Source: Polytrichum commune (Eukaryota; Streptophyta; Polytrichopsida; Polytrichales; Polytrichaceae). Taken from it: a stretch of 64,000 nucleotides of DNA. The DNA is taken from assembly GCA_950295325.1 (NCBI GenBank), contig OX485804.1, positions 63,580,533-63,644,532 of the forward strand. Reading direction: 5' to 3'. The notes under the pieces were generated by a model, which was not told the DNA's origin, did no database searches, and saw only the letters and a program-made list of their open reading frames with translations. Positions 31,436 to 43,640 of this stretch are shown in pieces. The stretch's first letter is position 1, and the number at the start of each line of letters is the position of its first letter. Both the position numbers and the translations under genes were made by a program.

Positions 31436-34400
31436 CTAATAACCTTTGCCTCCTTCGTACTGCTTGAAATTGTTGTTGCCCGAGTCGGCTTCATCAGCTT
31501 TCTCCTGCGTTCTTCCTGATGCTTCAGCCTCTTCAGCTTCCTTCTGTTCTTCCAAGTACATCTCCTCCACCATCGGTTTCCAAAGTCGAACTCGTGCGTT
31601 GATGAACCAATTGGAAACCTGCGTTGAAGAACCACACGTCCATTTGAGGCCCACTTGACGTTTATTATCATGATCTCATTGAACCAGAAATATCTGACCT
31701 TCATGCAGATGTGCATTCAAAGAATTCCTCACCACATTATGCATGAGATTGGCTTGCACGATTCATACATGCACTTAAAATTGCGAGTGACTTATCTCTC
31801 AGAGGCATCATAGCAATACCACCAAGTTTTAATTCAAGCCTGCATACCAAGAAAAACAGGAAGAGATTCTGGAACTTTCACCTGGCTTCTTGTGAGTCCT
31901 GTCTGCTTGGCGAGGCTCAGTTTATCCACGTCCTTGGGGTATCTGGTAGCATAACATGATACCGAGTCAGAAACATCTATGGTTTAGTGCAGGATAGAAT
32001 ACTTTTCACTATAAAAAAATCTACAGTCCATATGCGGGACTAGAAAACTAGGGTCCCTTTAGAGTCTCTTGAAATTGAAATGTGGCTCCGATGATGTTGG
32101 TAACAAGCATCCACACACTGATCATGCTTCCAGAGCTTGCAGGACGCAGACAATTCTTTGACTGCTGCATGAACATAGCAAACGGTTGAGACCCGGGGTG
32201 GCAAATATCTGTAGCAGGAGCAGGGGTCAGCGTCTTTAGAACCTGGTCTGGAGCTGCTGAGACATTTCAAGAAGCCCTATTTTGGAGCTGCTTCCATGTT
32301 ACATGCATTTCTAAGAGTATAAACTCCAAGAGAGTTCATGATTTTCTTAGAAACGGGAGTAAAGACCTAGGGGTCTGGATGATGACCACTCCTTGAAGAA
32401 AATATGCTTGTAATTAGTATTAAACGACACTAGACAATATAAACCTTTTCTAATTCAGACACAAATGGTATCGATGGGTTCATCTCGATGCCCTCTTTCC
32501 AAGCATATTTCTCACCTGTGTGAAATAACAAATCATCAAGTCTTTAGAAACATTTGAAGAGATTTACAAACAGTTGTTTTTACAGGGATAGTCGCCACTC
32601 CGCCTCCCGAAAGTTGTGAAATGTGGATTGTTTATTTGAAAGGACCCAACATGATGTGTAGATACAGTATATCAGAGCCTTCAATGCAAGTGTTTTGACA
32701 AATTGACAGGGAAAGATGAAAAAATCTTACGGCTGAAGAAAATGCTCAAACAGCCAACCCCTCAAGACCGAAACAGCACGTTCTGGAAGCCCTCGTTGTG
32801 GTCTCCATGCGTTCTGTTGCTGCATCTGCATGTCGAGCTGTTGCTGTTGGTGGCCGAGAGTGCGCTGTTGACGCATCTGCTGGTCGATGTAGCGCAGTCT
32901 TGTTATTTCTCCACCTCGAGGGTACTCCTCTTCCCCCAGTGCCCGTTTCACGACCTTCAGTTGATGCCTGATTGCATCCCTCAAGCACCTGCGATAGTAG
33001 ATGAACTAAGAGGACCAGCGTTTATGTAGGCTTGATGATCCATGCAGATTCAGAATGAAGATTCTCATGCAGGGGGGATGCAGGGGCACTCAGATTTTTA
33101 ATTAATCAAAATTTTCTACCATCTCACACCACATGAAGGTAGGTCGTCGTTACTACTTATACGAATCTCAACATTAGTCACTGGTCTGCTTTATGTACCC
33201 AAGACACATGCAAAAACATCGTTTCCAAACATACATCCCTTGAATAACATTGTGGTCTGCGAACCTATATATCTGGCCACTGCTGATGTCCTTGTACCTG
33301 AAGTGGCGTGACATTGCGTGGAGAGCTAAAATTGTATATGGAGTGGCTGCTCCTGGCCCAGCTCGAGAGTTGAAACGTGTTATCACCAATTGCAAGTGAT
33401 CACAGTACCGCCTGTACCTTGCCTCGACCTGCACCATTGACCATACATTTAAGGTAACAGAGATAATATTCAGTGGAGGGTGAATACGGCAGAGTTTACC
33501 ATTCAGGACTTGGAGTACACCGAAATGATCAGTTACTTTGAGGCACACATTGTGATCGATCAAGTCAAGGTCGTGTTCTTTAAGATGGCACTTTTTATAA
33601 TCTCGCTATGCTATGCATGGTCATAAAGTCTGCACTAGTACAAGAAAAGTGATCAGGCAACCGTCGATCATCTGTGGATCCCCAAGGTTAATAATCAAAC
33701 TTGTTCACGTGTCAAGGAGCATGTGGAATCCTGTTTTGTAATAATTAGGACACAAGTGATCGCATCCTAATCTTTGCTGAACTTGATGAAGATGACATGT
33801 GACTGGTCATTTGTACTAATCATCATATGGCTAAGCCAAACAGACGCAATAATTCATGATAATCTCGATTTGATGTGCTAAGCATATAATCTCTGGTAAG
33901 CACATTACAAAAGATTTCGACAACCTCACAACCGGCCAAGTTTTTGGAAGCCTACATCCTAAGGTGGACGTTTATAAGCATCAGAAGAGGCGGCCCCTTG
34001 GATCCGATGGCTTCTTACTCTTCAAGTTCTCCAACCAAAAATTTGGGAAGCAGGAAACTGACGAGTCTATGGAAACAGCACAGTTTAATATTGGTTTCAG
34101 GTTTTGACTCGGGCACTCCGAAAAATATGCTAACTTCTCCAACCAAAATTTGGTAAGCAGGAAACTGACGAGTTAATGGAAACAGCATGGGTTAGTATTC
34201 GTTTCGGGTTTCGACTCCGACACTCCGGAAAATATCTTAACTGTACCTCATCGAGCATCAAGATAAGCCTTCCTTTCTTCAATTCCAACTCCTCCCTGCT
34301 TTCTGTCATAGTTTGTTTCATTGCAGCCATCTGCGTAGCTGCATTGAGGCTCGGAAACGTCGAAGCTGGATCGTTTGAAGAGTCAGCAGCTTCGGTAAGC

Positions 34401-35650
34401 ATTGCGCCTGCACGATCGTCTCTTCCACTGTAATTAGTAAAATTGTTTTCCACGCTTGCCGAGCTCCCCGCACCGGCTGTATTGTATTGCTGCTCAGGGG
34501 ACGTGGCACGCCGCTTCGGAGCTCGTTTCCTCGACAACTGCGACACTCTACAGACCTCATTAAGAACATCTTGCGCAGTCTTCAAGAATCTTGATGTTGC
34601 TATCTGATGGCTGGCCGACGGCCGGGGCACGCCTGTGTACCCGGAGCTTTGGCTGGAGTCCATTTGGTTCCTGCCTCCTGTAACCTCCAGATTGTGTTGC
34701 TGGTATCCTGGTCCCATTACATCCTCTGCCGGCACTGGAGTATGATACCGGCTCATATGGAGGCCAGAATTGGCTGATCCCGTGAGATACCTGCTGGCTA
34801 ACTCTTTCGACTGAGCTATCGCCGCTTCTTGTGACTGTAGTGCTGCAGCAACAGTATGGAAGTGATCCGCTGAGGCAACGTCTCCCTGGACAGAGTGAAA
34901 TTGAAGTGCCGTCGATTGTTGTTGATGAGAAGATAATGACAAAGACAAACCTTGGCCGTTGCTCATCGAGAGTCCATGCGTATGGACATCCAAGTGTAAA
35001 GAATGTCCAGCAGCGTCATTCTGAAAATGATCCGTTTGATGCATATGCGACATGTCTTGGCTGGAATGCGTAACTCTATAATTGGCCAAGTCGGCGCCAA
35101 ATTGAGAGTGATCGTTCTGCGATAGTTTACTCATCGGGAGGAATGAGTGTTCACTTCCCACACTTCTCCAGTTGCTATAGCTCTGACTTCCAGTAACACT
35201 TTCTGAATGCGCCCCAAGGCCTAAAGGAATCTCAGCTTCTGCAGGCCCGGCGCCCTCTAAAGCTCGTCGGTGTATTGCTTTATCCGCAAAATTAAATGGT
35301 AGAAAGGGAGCTCGGTATTGATGCTCATTCTGTTCCTCGCAAGGTTGGTGCATGTCAGAAACTGTAGAAGTATGATCTGGATTCTGCGGAGGATACATTA
35401 ACGTCGTCATTACAGTGGAGCGGCCGTCGGAGCTCAAGCCGTTAGAAAATCCGGCATTCACGTAGTAGAGCTGCAATGCTTCCTGCTGTGATGAAGAAAA
35501 GTTGTAGCAGACGTTAGTACTTGGATCACCATCCTGCTGATGATGACCTCCATCACTTGGGGAGCGTCGGCTTGGGCCTCCTGTGAGTAGCTGGGCAGTT
35601 GGTGTGCTTGTTGGAGCTGTCTCCAGCATCCTTTCTCCACCTAATAGCAT
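31436..35650 (-). CDS. BLH: BELL1-like TALE homeodomain transcription factor, five coding exons
   Basis: Coding exons are 35650-34247, 33428-33298, 32988-32731, 31942-31882 and 31618-31436. All introns are GT-AG, phases agree, and the total is 678 residues. The first in-frame Met is at 35650; the frame upstream opens only 18 codons earlier and has no other ATG. Seen in order: a QGLSLSLSS box (~233-241), SKY-type [15 protein letters not shown] (~353-367), BELL domain (~454-530, [12 protein letters not shown] through [10 protein letters not shown]), then the TALE homeodomain from [12 protein letters not shown] (~573) with the three-residue PYP insertion (QPYPKD) and recognition helix [13 protein letters not shown] in exon 5. 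Exon 4 is 61 bp. Family members heterodimerise with KNOX proteins in the nucleus to control meristem or diploid development. The C-terminus is short: the frame stops 60 residues into the last exon, before any ZIBEL motif. Confidence 0.93.
34028..34243. repeat. Two-copy 108-bp tandem duplication at the intron 1 donor of the BELL gene
   Basis: Copies at about 34028-34135 and 34136-34243 share TCTCCAACCAAAA, AAGCAGGAAACTGACGAGT, TGGAAACAGCA and CGACTC..CACTCCG. The exon-proximal copy ends 3 bp inside the donor at 34247/34246, so the duplicated unit covers the first bases of intron 1 in the transcript sense. The second copy lacks a usable donor at the equivalent place. Confidence 0.85.
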
Positions 35651-38300
35651 GTCTTCCTTGGAGTTGCTGCTCGAAACCAGCGTCGAACTGCCAGACAAGC
35701 AGGTCTACTTGGAGTAAGTTAAGTGTTCCGAGACAAGGCCCCGAGAGTTAAGTTGTGTTAGTCCACAGTCATTATGTGGTGGACCTTATACTAATCGATG
35801 TGCTTTGAGAAGGCTTCTTGCTCGAGTTCAGCTCACAGGATCTCTGTGTAATGTCAGCTCTATGTCGGAGGGTAACCGCAATGGGACGCTATCAGCAGAC
35901 TATCGCTCTCGAGGGTTTACTCGTTGCAGGTGCGCCACTCGCCACACGGTCACCAGACTACAACGGCTTGACCATCACTGGCAGCTTAACAAGCCTCTCG
36001 AATGTGGCAGGACTTTTTGCACCTACAACAAAAGGCTTGAATACACTTCTCCAAGCAGGAGAAAAACTTGTGCTCGTCACTTTAAAAGTATGGCGGTCAT
36101 TACGAAACAGAGTGCAGCTCGGCTTGTCGAGTTCGACCACAGGGCATAGGGATATCAGTCAGGATCAACAAGAACATCCCTGTTTGGAGAAGAAAGAAGT
36201 TAATCTGTAATAATTACAAGGAGGAGATTAGCAATAGACGTCAGACTTGGATCGACATCCCTGCTCTGTTCTCGTGATGAGCATCCACGTCACCTTGTTC
36301 ATCACGAAGCAAAGGTCACCCGGAAATCTGTGAAATGTTTGTTCCTATTGAGAAACGGTCATGCGGTCGCGTGTGAATGTATTTGTGGAGTACAACCTAC
36401 AACTTGCGGCGACAGCTACCAAGCAAAGCCTCACTTCACTGTGATGCCTCTCAGAAGGCTGACCTTCATCCGATTAACCTACCTTTAAGCCCGTCGTTTC
36501 ACGTCCCCATGGGCACTCTGATTCGGCCCCACAGGATATACTAAAACCATCGATGTTTGTTCTTCATATACTGCCAAGGTTTCGGAATACACGCCTCTAG
36601 GTTCTGGAGCGGGGAAACTCCCCGCCGACTCTACAACTTGACAACAAATCGAGTGACCTCACCACTTGTAAGGCCTCAAGGGTAAAGAACACACTCATCA
36701 ATCAAACACGATCGACTTCATGAAAGGGACTTCCTCATATTTTTTCACATACCTCTCGCACGTAGTACTCGCTGCTACGGGCCGGGCCGCGACCGTCACA
36801 ATCACCTCGTGCACGACAAACCCCGCTCTCTCGTCTTTCTCATTCAAAACTATTATTAACCCTTCCTCTTCCACCTTCCCCCAGCTCCTCAAGGTCAACT
36901 CTGCAGAAGCCACCTTGATCTTCACCTTTTACACCTCCTACACCTCTTCAACAGAATATCTACAGCATCCGAACGGTCAACGCTGTCGTTCAAAGAGACT
37001 CGACATGCTGAGGAGCTGCGCCAAGCTTCTTCACACAAAAGCTCTGAAGCCGCAAGCACGAGCAAAAGCTTCCTATTAGCAAGAGACAAGCAAGCAATCC
37101 CCCTCAGTGGACAGACGTTGAGAGGCTTAGGAGCTCTTCTTCGAAAAAAATGAACAATCTCTCTTACATGATGAGATACTTCATTTAACCTTGAGCCAAA
37201 TCTTCCTATCAGCACTGGACAAGCAAGCCATAGACTTTCTCAGTGGACAGACTTCCAGAGGCTTAGGAGCTCCCTTTCGAACAAACAAACAATCTCACGC
37301 ACATGAGAAACTTCAAATAACCTTGAGCCAAAATTAGCAATGAACAACAAGGAAGCAACCCCCCTCAGTGTACAAACTTGAGGCTTAGGAGCTCTCCTTA
37401 GAACATACAAAACAATCTCTCTCACATGAGAAACTTCATTTAACCTTCAGCCAAATCTTCCTATTAGGAAGGGACAAGCAGGAAATAATAGCCTTCCTCA
37501 GTGGACAGACCTGAGGCTTAGGATCTCCTCCTTCGAACAAACAATCTCTCTCACATGAGAAACAACTTCATTTGATAACCCTGAGCAAAGTCTTCCTATT
37601 AGCAGCGGACAGGTAAGCAATCTCCCTGAGTGTCCACGAACCCGAGGCTTAGGAGCTCTCCTTGGAGCAAACAAAACAAAATCTCTCACATGAGAAACTT
37701 CATTTACCCTTGAGCCAAATGAAGTTCCCGTTTTAGCAATATTGAAGAAGCAAACAATCTCCCTCAGTGGACATTGAACGTGGAGGATTAGGAGCTCTCA
37801 CTCTCCTTGTCCTGTGTGAGAGTCTCTGTTGTCTGCACAATTGAGTAAGCTAGTACGAGAGCAGCTATGAATGTCACCGTCTAAGGAGAGTGACATGCAG
37901 CGATTGATGACATGCCTGCACCGGCGCAGGGGTTGTCACGGGGTTACCGCGCAGCCTGCAGCTGTAACTGCTACCACCGCTACTGCTCTGCTGCTGCTGC
38001 TGCCGACGAAATGAAATGACTCGGAGTGCAGCCATCGCGTCGCGGCTGCCTGCCTCCTTCCTCCTTCCTCCATAGCTGGGGCTGCTGGGGCTGGCCTTTT
38101 GCTTTCAATGAAAGCCTCGCCTTTGCTTGCCTTTGCTTTGCTGCCTCCCTCGCTCGCTCTCGCAGTTGCGTCTCACTGCGAGCCTCTCAACTTGATGTGA
38201 AGCGCCCCATGGACTACGTAGTATTAGTTGGCGCTAACTTAGATGGTGGAGGGGAGGGGAGGGGAGGGGAGGAATTTAGTGGAGCATCCACTATTTTACT
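35651..38300 (-). other. Upstream leader and promoter region of the BELL gene
   Basis: Composition is balanced and largely non-repetitive from 35.65 to about 37.0 kb, then a tandem repeat, then a GC-rich stretch at 37.9-38.2 kb. That stretch has GCAGCAGCAG, GAAGGAGGAAGGAGG and many short purine-rich runs on the minus strand, typical of a plant 5' leader. I infer a long leader, possibly with an upstream noncoding exon, but no splice pair or TATA box could be fixed. Short reading frames on both strands (for example 36698-36925 minus, 35818-36210 plus) have no recognised domain; those on the minus strand could be upstream ORFs. Confidence 0.4.
37069..37800. repeat. Tandem repeat, about 125-140 bp unit, five to six copies, upstream of the BELL gene
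   Basis: Each unit contains CTTCCTATTAGCA, GGACAAGCAAGCAAT, CCCTCAGTGGACAGAC, GAGGCTTAGGAGCTC, CGAACAAACAA, TCTCTCACATGAGAAACTTCATTTAACCTTGAGCCAAA in that order. Units begin near 37069, 37203, 37335, 37456 and 37590, with a partial copy after 37730. It sits 1.4-2.1 kb upstream of the BELL start codon. Confidence 0.88.
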
Positions 38301-38345
38301 TACTATGTGCCATGTCAATTCCCTAGATCTTGTAATTTTTTTTTT
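38205..38345. repeat. Copy of a degenerate ~140-bp dispersed repeat (others at 39.8-41.3 kb)
   Basis: It contains GTGAAGCxCCxxGGCCTACGTAGTxGTTAG, GGAGGGGAGGAATTTAGTGGAGCATCCACTA and a following TGTAATTTTT stretch. The same blocks recur several times between 39.78 and 41.31 kb. This copy abuts the GC-rich leader region of the BELL gene, and a fragment lies near 38920-38940. Confidence 0.65.
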
Positions 38346-39032
38346 TTCTTCTTGTTGACATAAAAATTGATTTTTATTTCATTGCCAAACCGTACAAGGT
38401 TATTGGGACCCGACAAAGAGTGTTCGGTGACTTGCTTGGGTGCACTAAGTGAAACCACATAACTCCAATAAGGGTGACTGGACACTTAGAACTAAGATTT
38501 AGGTTTATGTAGATTTATGCATGAAGTTTGGATAATTCAGCCGCCAATATGACGTACACTAGATCGCAAAACTACCATAGAAATATGGTGGTTGGCGAAC
38601 ATGGAATATAAACTTTCGAAGTTGTGGTTGTTGTGTGGTTGCTTTTGTTGTTGACGTTTGATGTTTTGTCCCCACAAGTGCACATCCCTTAGTATTTCTT
38701 GACAAGTGGCTTGTCCAAATATACTTAGATGTCATTTTGGGGCGTGATTAACTAAGCCGATGATGGGCGCTTCAAACAATGATTAACTCATGTAATTTTT
38801 TTAAGCTTTTGTTTTTTTGAGGCAGAGGCATAGAAATCATGTAAACTCTGTCATTTGCGTTTCTTTGGGTTGTTGATGTGAAGCCATATTGGCTTAATTA
38901 GTGATTGAATGAAGAAGATAATTTTAGTGGACCATCCAATGCACCCAAACGTCTAATAATTAGATACTGAGTGCATTCATTTGGGCGCGTTGGCACGAAG
39001 TTGTTGCGGTGAAGTAACTCCTCGAGAGCCAC

Positions 39033-39470
39033 ATGTTCATTGTATTTCCTAACAGTAAATGCCACATATGCACTCTTGACATTCCCAAAACCATTGCTCA
39101 TAGATTCTGGGATTGTCGAAAGAGCATGATGTTTCTCTGCCAACGTTGTGAATTCCATGACTTTACTGAGACCTCTTCTCTAGCACCATGGGATCTTTGG
39201 GAAGAAAATCTCATCATCACCTAACCAACATGCTAAGAATTTGGCTTCTCCTTAGAGGCATTACTTTTTGAATTGAAAGGAATAACATGACCAAGTCAAC
39301 AAAATTAGGTGGGATGTGAAGAAAGTCTATTAAACCATTTGGCAAGGTCTCTTAGATTATGCACACATTGCTTCCGATGGGAGAAAGCCTTAACTTTGGA
39401 AGCAGAGAAGGCTTGTGTTTATGACAAAGTCATGGATAACTTCAACATGATATTGGGCCGGGGGGGGGGG
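39033..39470 (+). mobile_element. Remnant of a LINE retrotransposon (zf-RVT region)
   Basis: One frame encodes a 63-residue stretch with CHIC, then KTIAHRFWDCRKS, then W.LWEEN, the C-x2-C...H-x-FWDC signature of the zinc-binding domain downstream of plant LINE reverse transcriptases. After a stop the other frames still read like the 'W.I.ERNN' segment that normally follows (around 39240-39300). No reverse transcriptase is present upstream, so this is a short decayed fragment. A long G run at about 39460-39476 follows it. Confidence 0.7.
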
Positions 39471-39779
39471 GGGGGCTAATAAACACACATGATTGTGGAA
39501 TACTAGGGCAGCTAAATTGCTAATGTTGGCTTAGTTAACCATGCTTATGATTGTCCGACTCCTTGCTTGGGGTTTGTAGTTCACGGGGGTCCGGGTACAC
39601 CCAAGAGAACCACCCCGCTCTCATTTTCAAGTGTCCGTGGCCTTGCATGTTTTTGGACAATGAAATAAAACATGTTTCATTCGTCAAATTACATAATTAA
39701 AAACACAAGTAATTTTCTTTTTGTGATATTCATTTCTCAATAGTCAAAGTAATAAAGTCTCTAGTGCTACACCAAAACC

Positions 39780-41318
39780 CCTGATTAGTGTGTGTGATAT
39801 ATTGATTTTTCAAAACTGATGTAACTTTCTATGGAGTTACATTACATTACATCTTTTACATGCTTATGTGAAGGAGCTCACGGCTTACATAGTTGTCACA
39901 TTATAGAGGGAGGACTTAAGTGGAGCAAATTGCGCTTCACCAAATAACTGATTAGTTGTGTGATGATATTTCAAAAGTCCCCTATTTTTTATGCACTTAT
40001 ACTAACTTACGTTGCATTTTGGGCCAGCTAATGTGAAGCAAATTCTTGTAGCCTACATATATTTTCACTAAAGAGAGAGGGAGGATTTAGTGAAGCATTC
40101 CATGCATGCTACTTAAATTGGTGTGTGTGTGGCATCATTTTTTTAGAATAGATTATTTCTTGTCATGCATCTTTTTGAGCCGTTTATGTGGATCAACTCA
40201 TCACTAGGTGGAAAAAATCGTCAATTGCAACCATCCATTTCAACCAAAAAAAGGGTTGCCATCCCCTGATTGGCACTCCCCTTCGGACACGCATTCATGT
40301 TATACATATGCCCATGTATGCATAGCCTAGATGTTTGTTAGGGCCACTTCACACACGAGCCAAGAGCCGTGACCATGAGATTGTGAGAGCCCAAAACAAA
40401 GTGTCCAAAGGCCGTCCCAACACACCCTCACAATTGTGTCGTGTGGTCATGGATCCTCAAGTGTAGTGTGAGCCATATGTGACCGGGCCCTCAACCAAAT
40501 GTTATTTCAAAGAATTTCTATTCATGCGGGTCCTCACACATGATAAAATAAACTAAGTCAACGGTTGTGAGCATTCAGAGTGCCATGGTCTCCTGGTTTT
40601 GTGTTAGGCCTACCTCCAAGAGGTGATTTTTGAAAAAAATCCAAGTGACCACGAAACATGATCCATTTGATGCCATGTAGGAATCCATGTAGACTTTACA
40701 TCCATCTTGCATTCACATTCTCCGTTGGTCCCTCAAGCGTAGTGTGAAGCAAAATTGGACCGGCTATGCCTTTTCCACCAATGAGAGTGCTTGAAATGCA
40801 ACGGTCACGGGCCCTCAATCTCGTGTGTGAAGTGGCCCTTAGACTACTCTAATTCGTATGCACGTGATATTGATTTTCTAGAAACTCTTGTAATGTTTTT
40901 GTTATGTGTCTCTTGGGGCTGCTAATGTGGAGCTCATCGCTTCGATAATTGTTAGATGGGGTATGAAATTAGTGGAGCTGCAAGCATGCACTAGACTAAT
41001 AGTGCACTTTTGTAGGCTATTGGTGTGAAGCTCATGGCCTGTAGGCTGTAAGTAGTTGCTGGATGGAGGGGAGGAATTTAGTGGAACATCCACTACATTA
41101 AACGTCGAGTTAGTGTTCATATATTGATCAATTTTCCAGGCTAGTATTTATTTCCTAGAATCCATGTCATTTTCTAAGGGTTCACACCCGGTGAATGTGT
41201 CATAAATAGACGCCTTCTTGGCCTGCTGATGTGAAGCATATCATGGCCTACGTAGTTGCTAGATAGAGAGGAGGAATGTAGCGGAGCTACCGCTACACTA
41301 AAATGTGTAGTTAATCAA
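39780..41318. repeat. Cluster of degenerate ~140-bp repeat units interrupted by a MITE
   Basis: Units near 39780-39945, 39950-40110, 40855-40990, 41010-41120 and 41150-41310 share GTGTGTGATATTGATTTTC-like, CTAATGTGAAGC..GGCCTACATAGTTG and GAGGAATTTAGTGGAGC..CCACTACA blocks. The MITE at 40341-40838 is inserted between the second and third units. Confidence 0.65.
40341..40838. mobile_element. Tourist-like MITE, copy 1
   Basis: A 498-bp element has terminal inverted repeats GGGCCACTTCACACACGAG and its complement, flanked by TTA at 40338-40340 and 40839-40841. Three-base TWA duplications with GGG-starting inverted repeats are the mark of PIF/Harbinger-derived MITEs. No coding capacity is seen. 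It shares over its whole length recognisable blocks with 45147-45638 and, inverted, with 56086-56586. Confidence 0.9.
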
Positions 41319-41680
41319 GGCCACTTTACACTAGATAGTAGAGCTTCAAGGCCCTTGACCATTGATTTACAAATGTTGTGATTGGTCAAGAAGCCGGAGA
41401 CGGTCCAAGTTTGCTTTGCACTAGTACCTCAATGCCCAAGACACTGGCAAAGAAATTTGAATGGATGGAACATCTACATGGCGTCCTATTTGTTAGCAAG
41501 TGGACACTAGCTGATGTTTCATGGTCTACCAGATATTACGTTAGACATGTCAAAAAGAGGTGGGTCTAACACAAAACTAAAAGCCGTGGTAATTCATTAA
41601 GTTGCCAAAGGCTCCAAGAAACACTATATTATCATGATGGAGATCTTAACCTGAACACACATAATTGCGGTCCCTCAATA
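41319..41680. mobile_element. Diverged relative of the Tourist-like MITE
   Basis: It begins AAGGCCACTTTACAC and continues with CCTTGACCATTGATTTACA..TTGTGATTGGTC, GCCGGAGACGGTCCAAGTTTGCTT, ATCTACATGGC and TGATGTTTCATGGTC. These match in order the copy at 56086-56586 with many changes. No clear right inverted repeat or target duplication remains. Confidence 0.6.
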
Positions 41681-43161
41681 TGCCTTGGGGTGCACCTTTC
41701 ATAACACATACGAGTATACGTGAGTGCACAAAAGGGGTATATATTATTTTGAACTTTATCGTAGTATGTATACACATGCTACACAAATTGTGACTCATAA
41801 TTATCTACATATATGAAGGACCTCTATGAGATATGCAACACTTGTACCTGTATGTATGGTAGTGTCACCACACTTTACGGGATAAGTATTTAATATAAGA
41901 TGAAACTAGGGTGAATCATTTTCTCGTGTATTTATCTCATTCATGCATTTATGGAAGGGGTTGTTGAGCTGAGAACAAGGCCACTTCGTACTTAGGGTTG
42001 CAAGTGGAACATGCCACACTTCTTTGTGGAGGTTGATCTAAGGGAATGCGGATGGTTGATGCAGGCGGTTGATGCAGGTAGTGATTACATGCATTAGGTG
42101 ACTTAGAAGTTAGGTTTTGTCGCAAAAACTAGCAAAATTTAATTGTTGAAATTACGAAGGTGCTCAAAACTCCTCCTTTCCTCAATTTTTTTTCCATGTG
42201 TTTCACATTGCCCCTACCTCCTTTTGGGTGCTCGTCACATTAGTGGCTTTGTGGATTCAATTGTGGAAGCAATAGCAGGCGTTTGTAGATCATTTTTTCA
42301 TCAATTGAATTCTTGGTTTTGAATAGGGAGCAGAGTGCTTGTTTTGTCCCCGAATTAAGTTGTGGCTATCATTAAAGCATGCATGATAGGCACCAATTAA
42401 CAAGTGGAATAAAATGGGTCAAGTAGCTTTCTTCTATTCAAGATGCTTTGAGTTTCAATTGATGTCAGAACTATAGGATGTAGGCAAGGAAAATCAAGAC
42501 AAGAACACACTTGAAGCTAGAATTGTCAGAAAAGTGGTAGACTAGAAAATTAGCTCCAATAAAAAGGTATAGTTTCTCGGGAGGGTTTGTAAGATGCATA
42601 CAAAAGTTGGTAATCATTGGGTGGAGTATAGGGATCCAATTGACTTGATGGACCATCCATCAAACATGAAGAATGGCTTATGTTGGTATAAAAAAAGGAA
42701 CCAACAGCAAGTGAACTTACAATGATACTAAACATTTGATGAAAAACTTAGAAACTAAGATGCTTAGGAGTTACATCTGGGGGATGAAAAAATCTTCAAC
42801 AACATTCTTGATGAATGCTAGGGTTTTGCATTATACATATGACAAAGGTTGATTGTTATTCAAAAGTACATTAAATGTGTATTTATGTTAACGACTATAT
42901 ATGAATTTTTATGTATATATATTGTCACTTGTATGTTTATCACTGAAATTGTTCGTATAATGCTCAATTTTTAATTTTTATTAAATAAAATAAAATAAAA
43001 TAACCTTGTGTATAGGGGGTTTTTAGAGTATGTTGCGAAGGCACATGGCTCTTGGTTTTAATGAAAGGTGCACCTCCCGGGTAAATTCCCAAGGGTCGAC
43101 TCTTCATGCCACGTATGAACTAATGTGACTGTAGGAAGGGATATTATTTGAGGCGTTAGCT

Positions 43162-43201
<40 letters not shown>
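43162..43201. repeat. Compound TA/GA microsatellite
   Basis: An uninterrupted TA run is followed directly by a GA run. Similar simple repeats occur at 53661-53699 (TA then CA) and 60223-60241 (TTG). Confidence 0.9.
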
Positions 43202-43202
<1 letters not shown>

Positions 43203-43394
43203 TATTTTCCTCTAGTGTATACACTTAAAAAGGCTATTGATTTTTTTTTTCATGAAGGTAGATGTACAAAAGGGGCCCCTAAAGTTTAGAGGGAAACTGA
43301 CAATAGATGTGCTAGTTTCACCCATTTCACCTCATTTCTTTCAAATGACTTGTGTTTTAGGGACATATTATTATGAGTTATATCCTATGGATAA

Positions 43395-43640
43395 GAATCT
43401 GGTCAATGGCTTTCTCGTTGGAAAGTGAAAGTGGATTATATATGTAGTAAAGGCATGTCTATTTCATGATTTATTTTCAGTGCATGTAAAGTAGGCATTT
43501 ATCACATTGAAATAAAAAGCATAGTATAAATACACAAGTCCATTTTTGAGCCTATTGTGAGTACGTATACATTTGTTTTTCATCTTTAAATTCCCCGTAT
43601 ATAAGGGGTTTATTTCATAGTCACCCACGCACATCATTTA
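43395..43640. repeat. Dispersed repeat, inverted partner at 60280-60485
   Basis: TCAATGGCTTTCTCGTTGG, AAGTGAAAGTGGATTATATATG and GGCATTTAT match the complement of the 60.3-kb copy. A related end, GAAAGGTGCACCTCCC, is at 43060, and its inverted partner GGTGCACCTTTATTG is at 60287. The family is not identified. Confidence 0.55.

Noticed and set aside
33636-33660. CACTA-element end (CACTAGTACAAGAAAAG) in BELL intron 1
   Set aside because: Only this short match was seen, with no subterminal repeats and no opposite end inside the intron.
35651-35698. Earlier start of the BELL protein at 35698
   Set aside because: The codon there is TTG, not ATG. The first in-frame ATG is at 35650.
36698-37079. 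Small genes on either strand upstream of the BELL gene
   Set aside because: Frames of 75 and 119 codons overlap on opposite strands, have no recognised domain, and lie in the probable leader/promoter of the BELL gene.
39458-39477. Long G runs (also near 50846, 57240, 59512) as structural elements
   Set aside because: Single homopolymers, possibly length-variable or sequencing artefacts. No G-quadruplex pattern with spaced runs.
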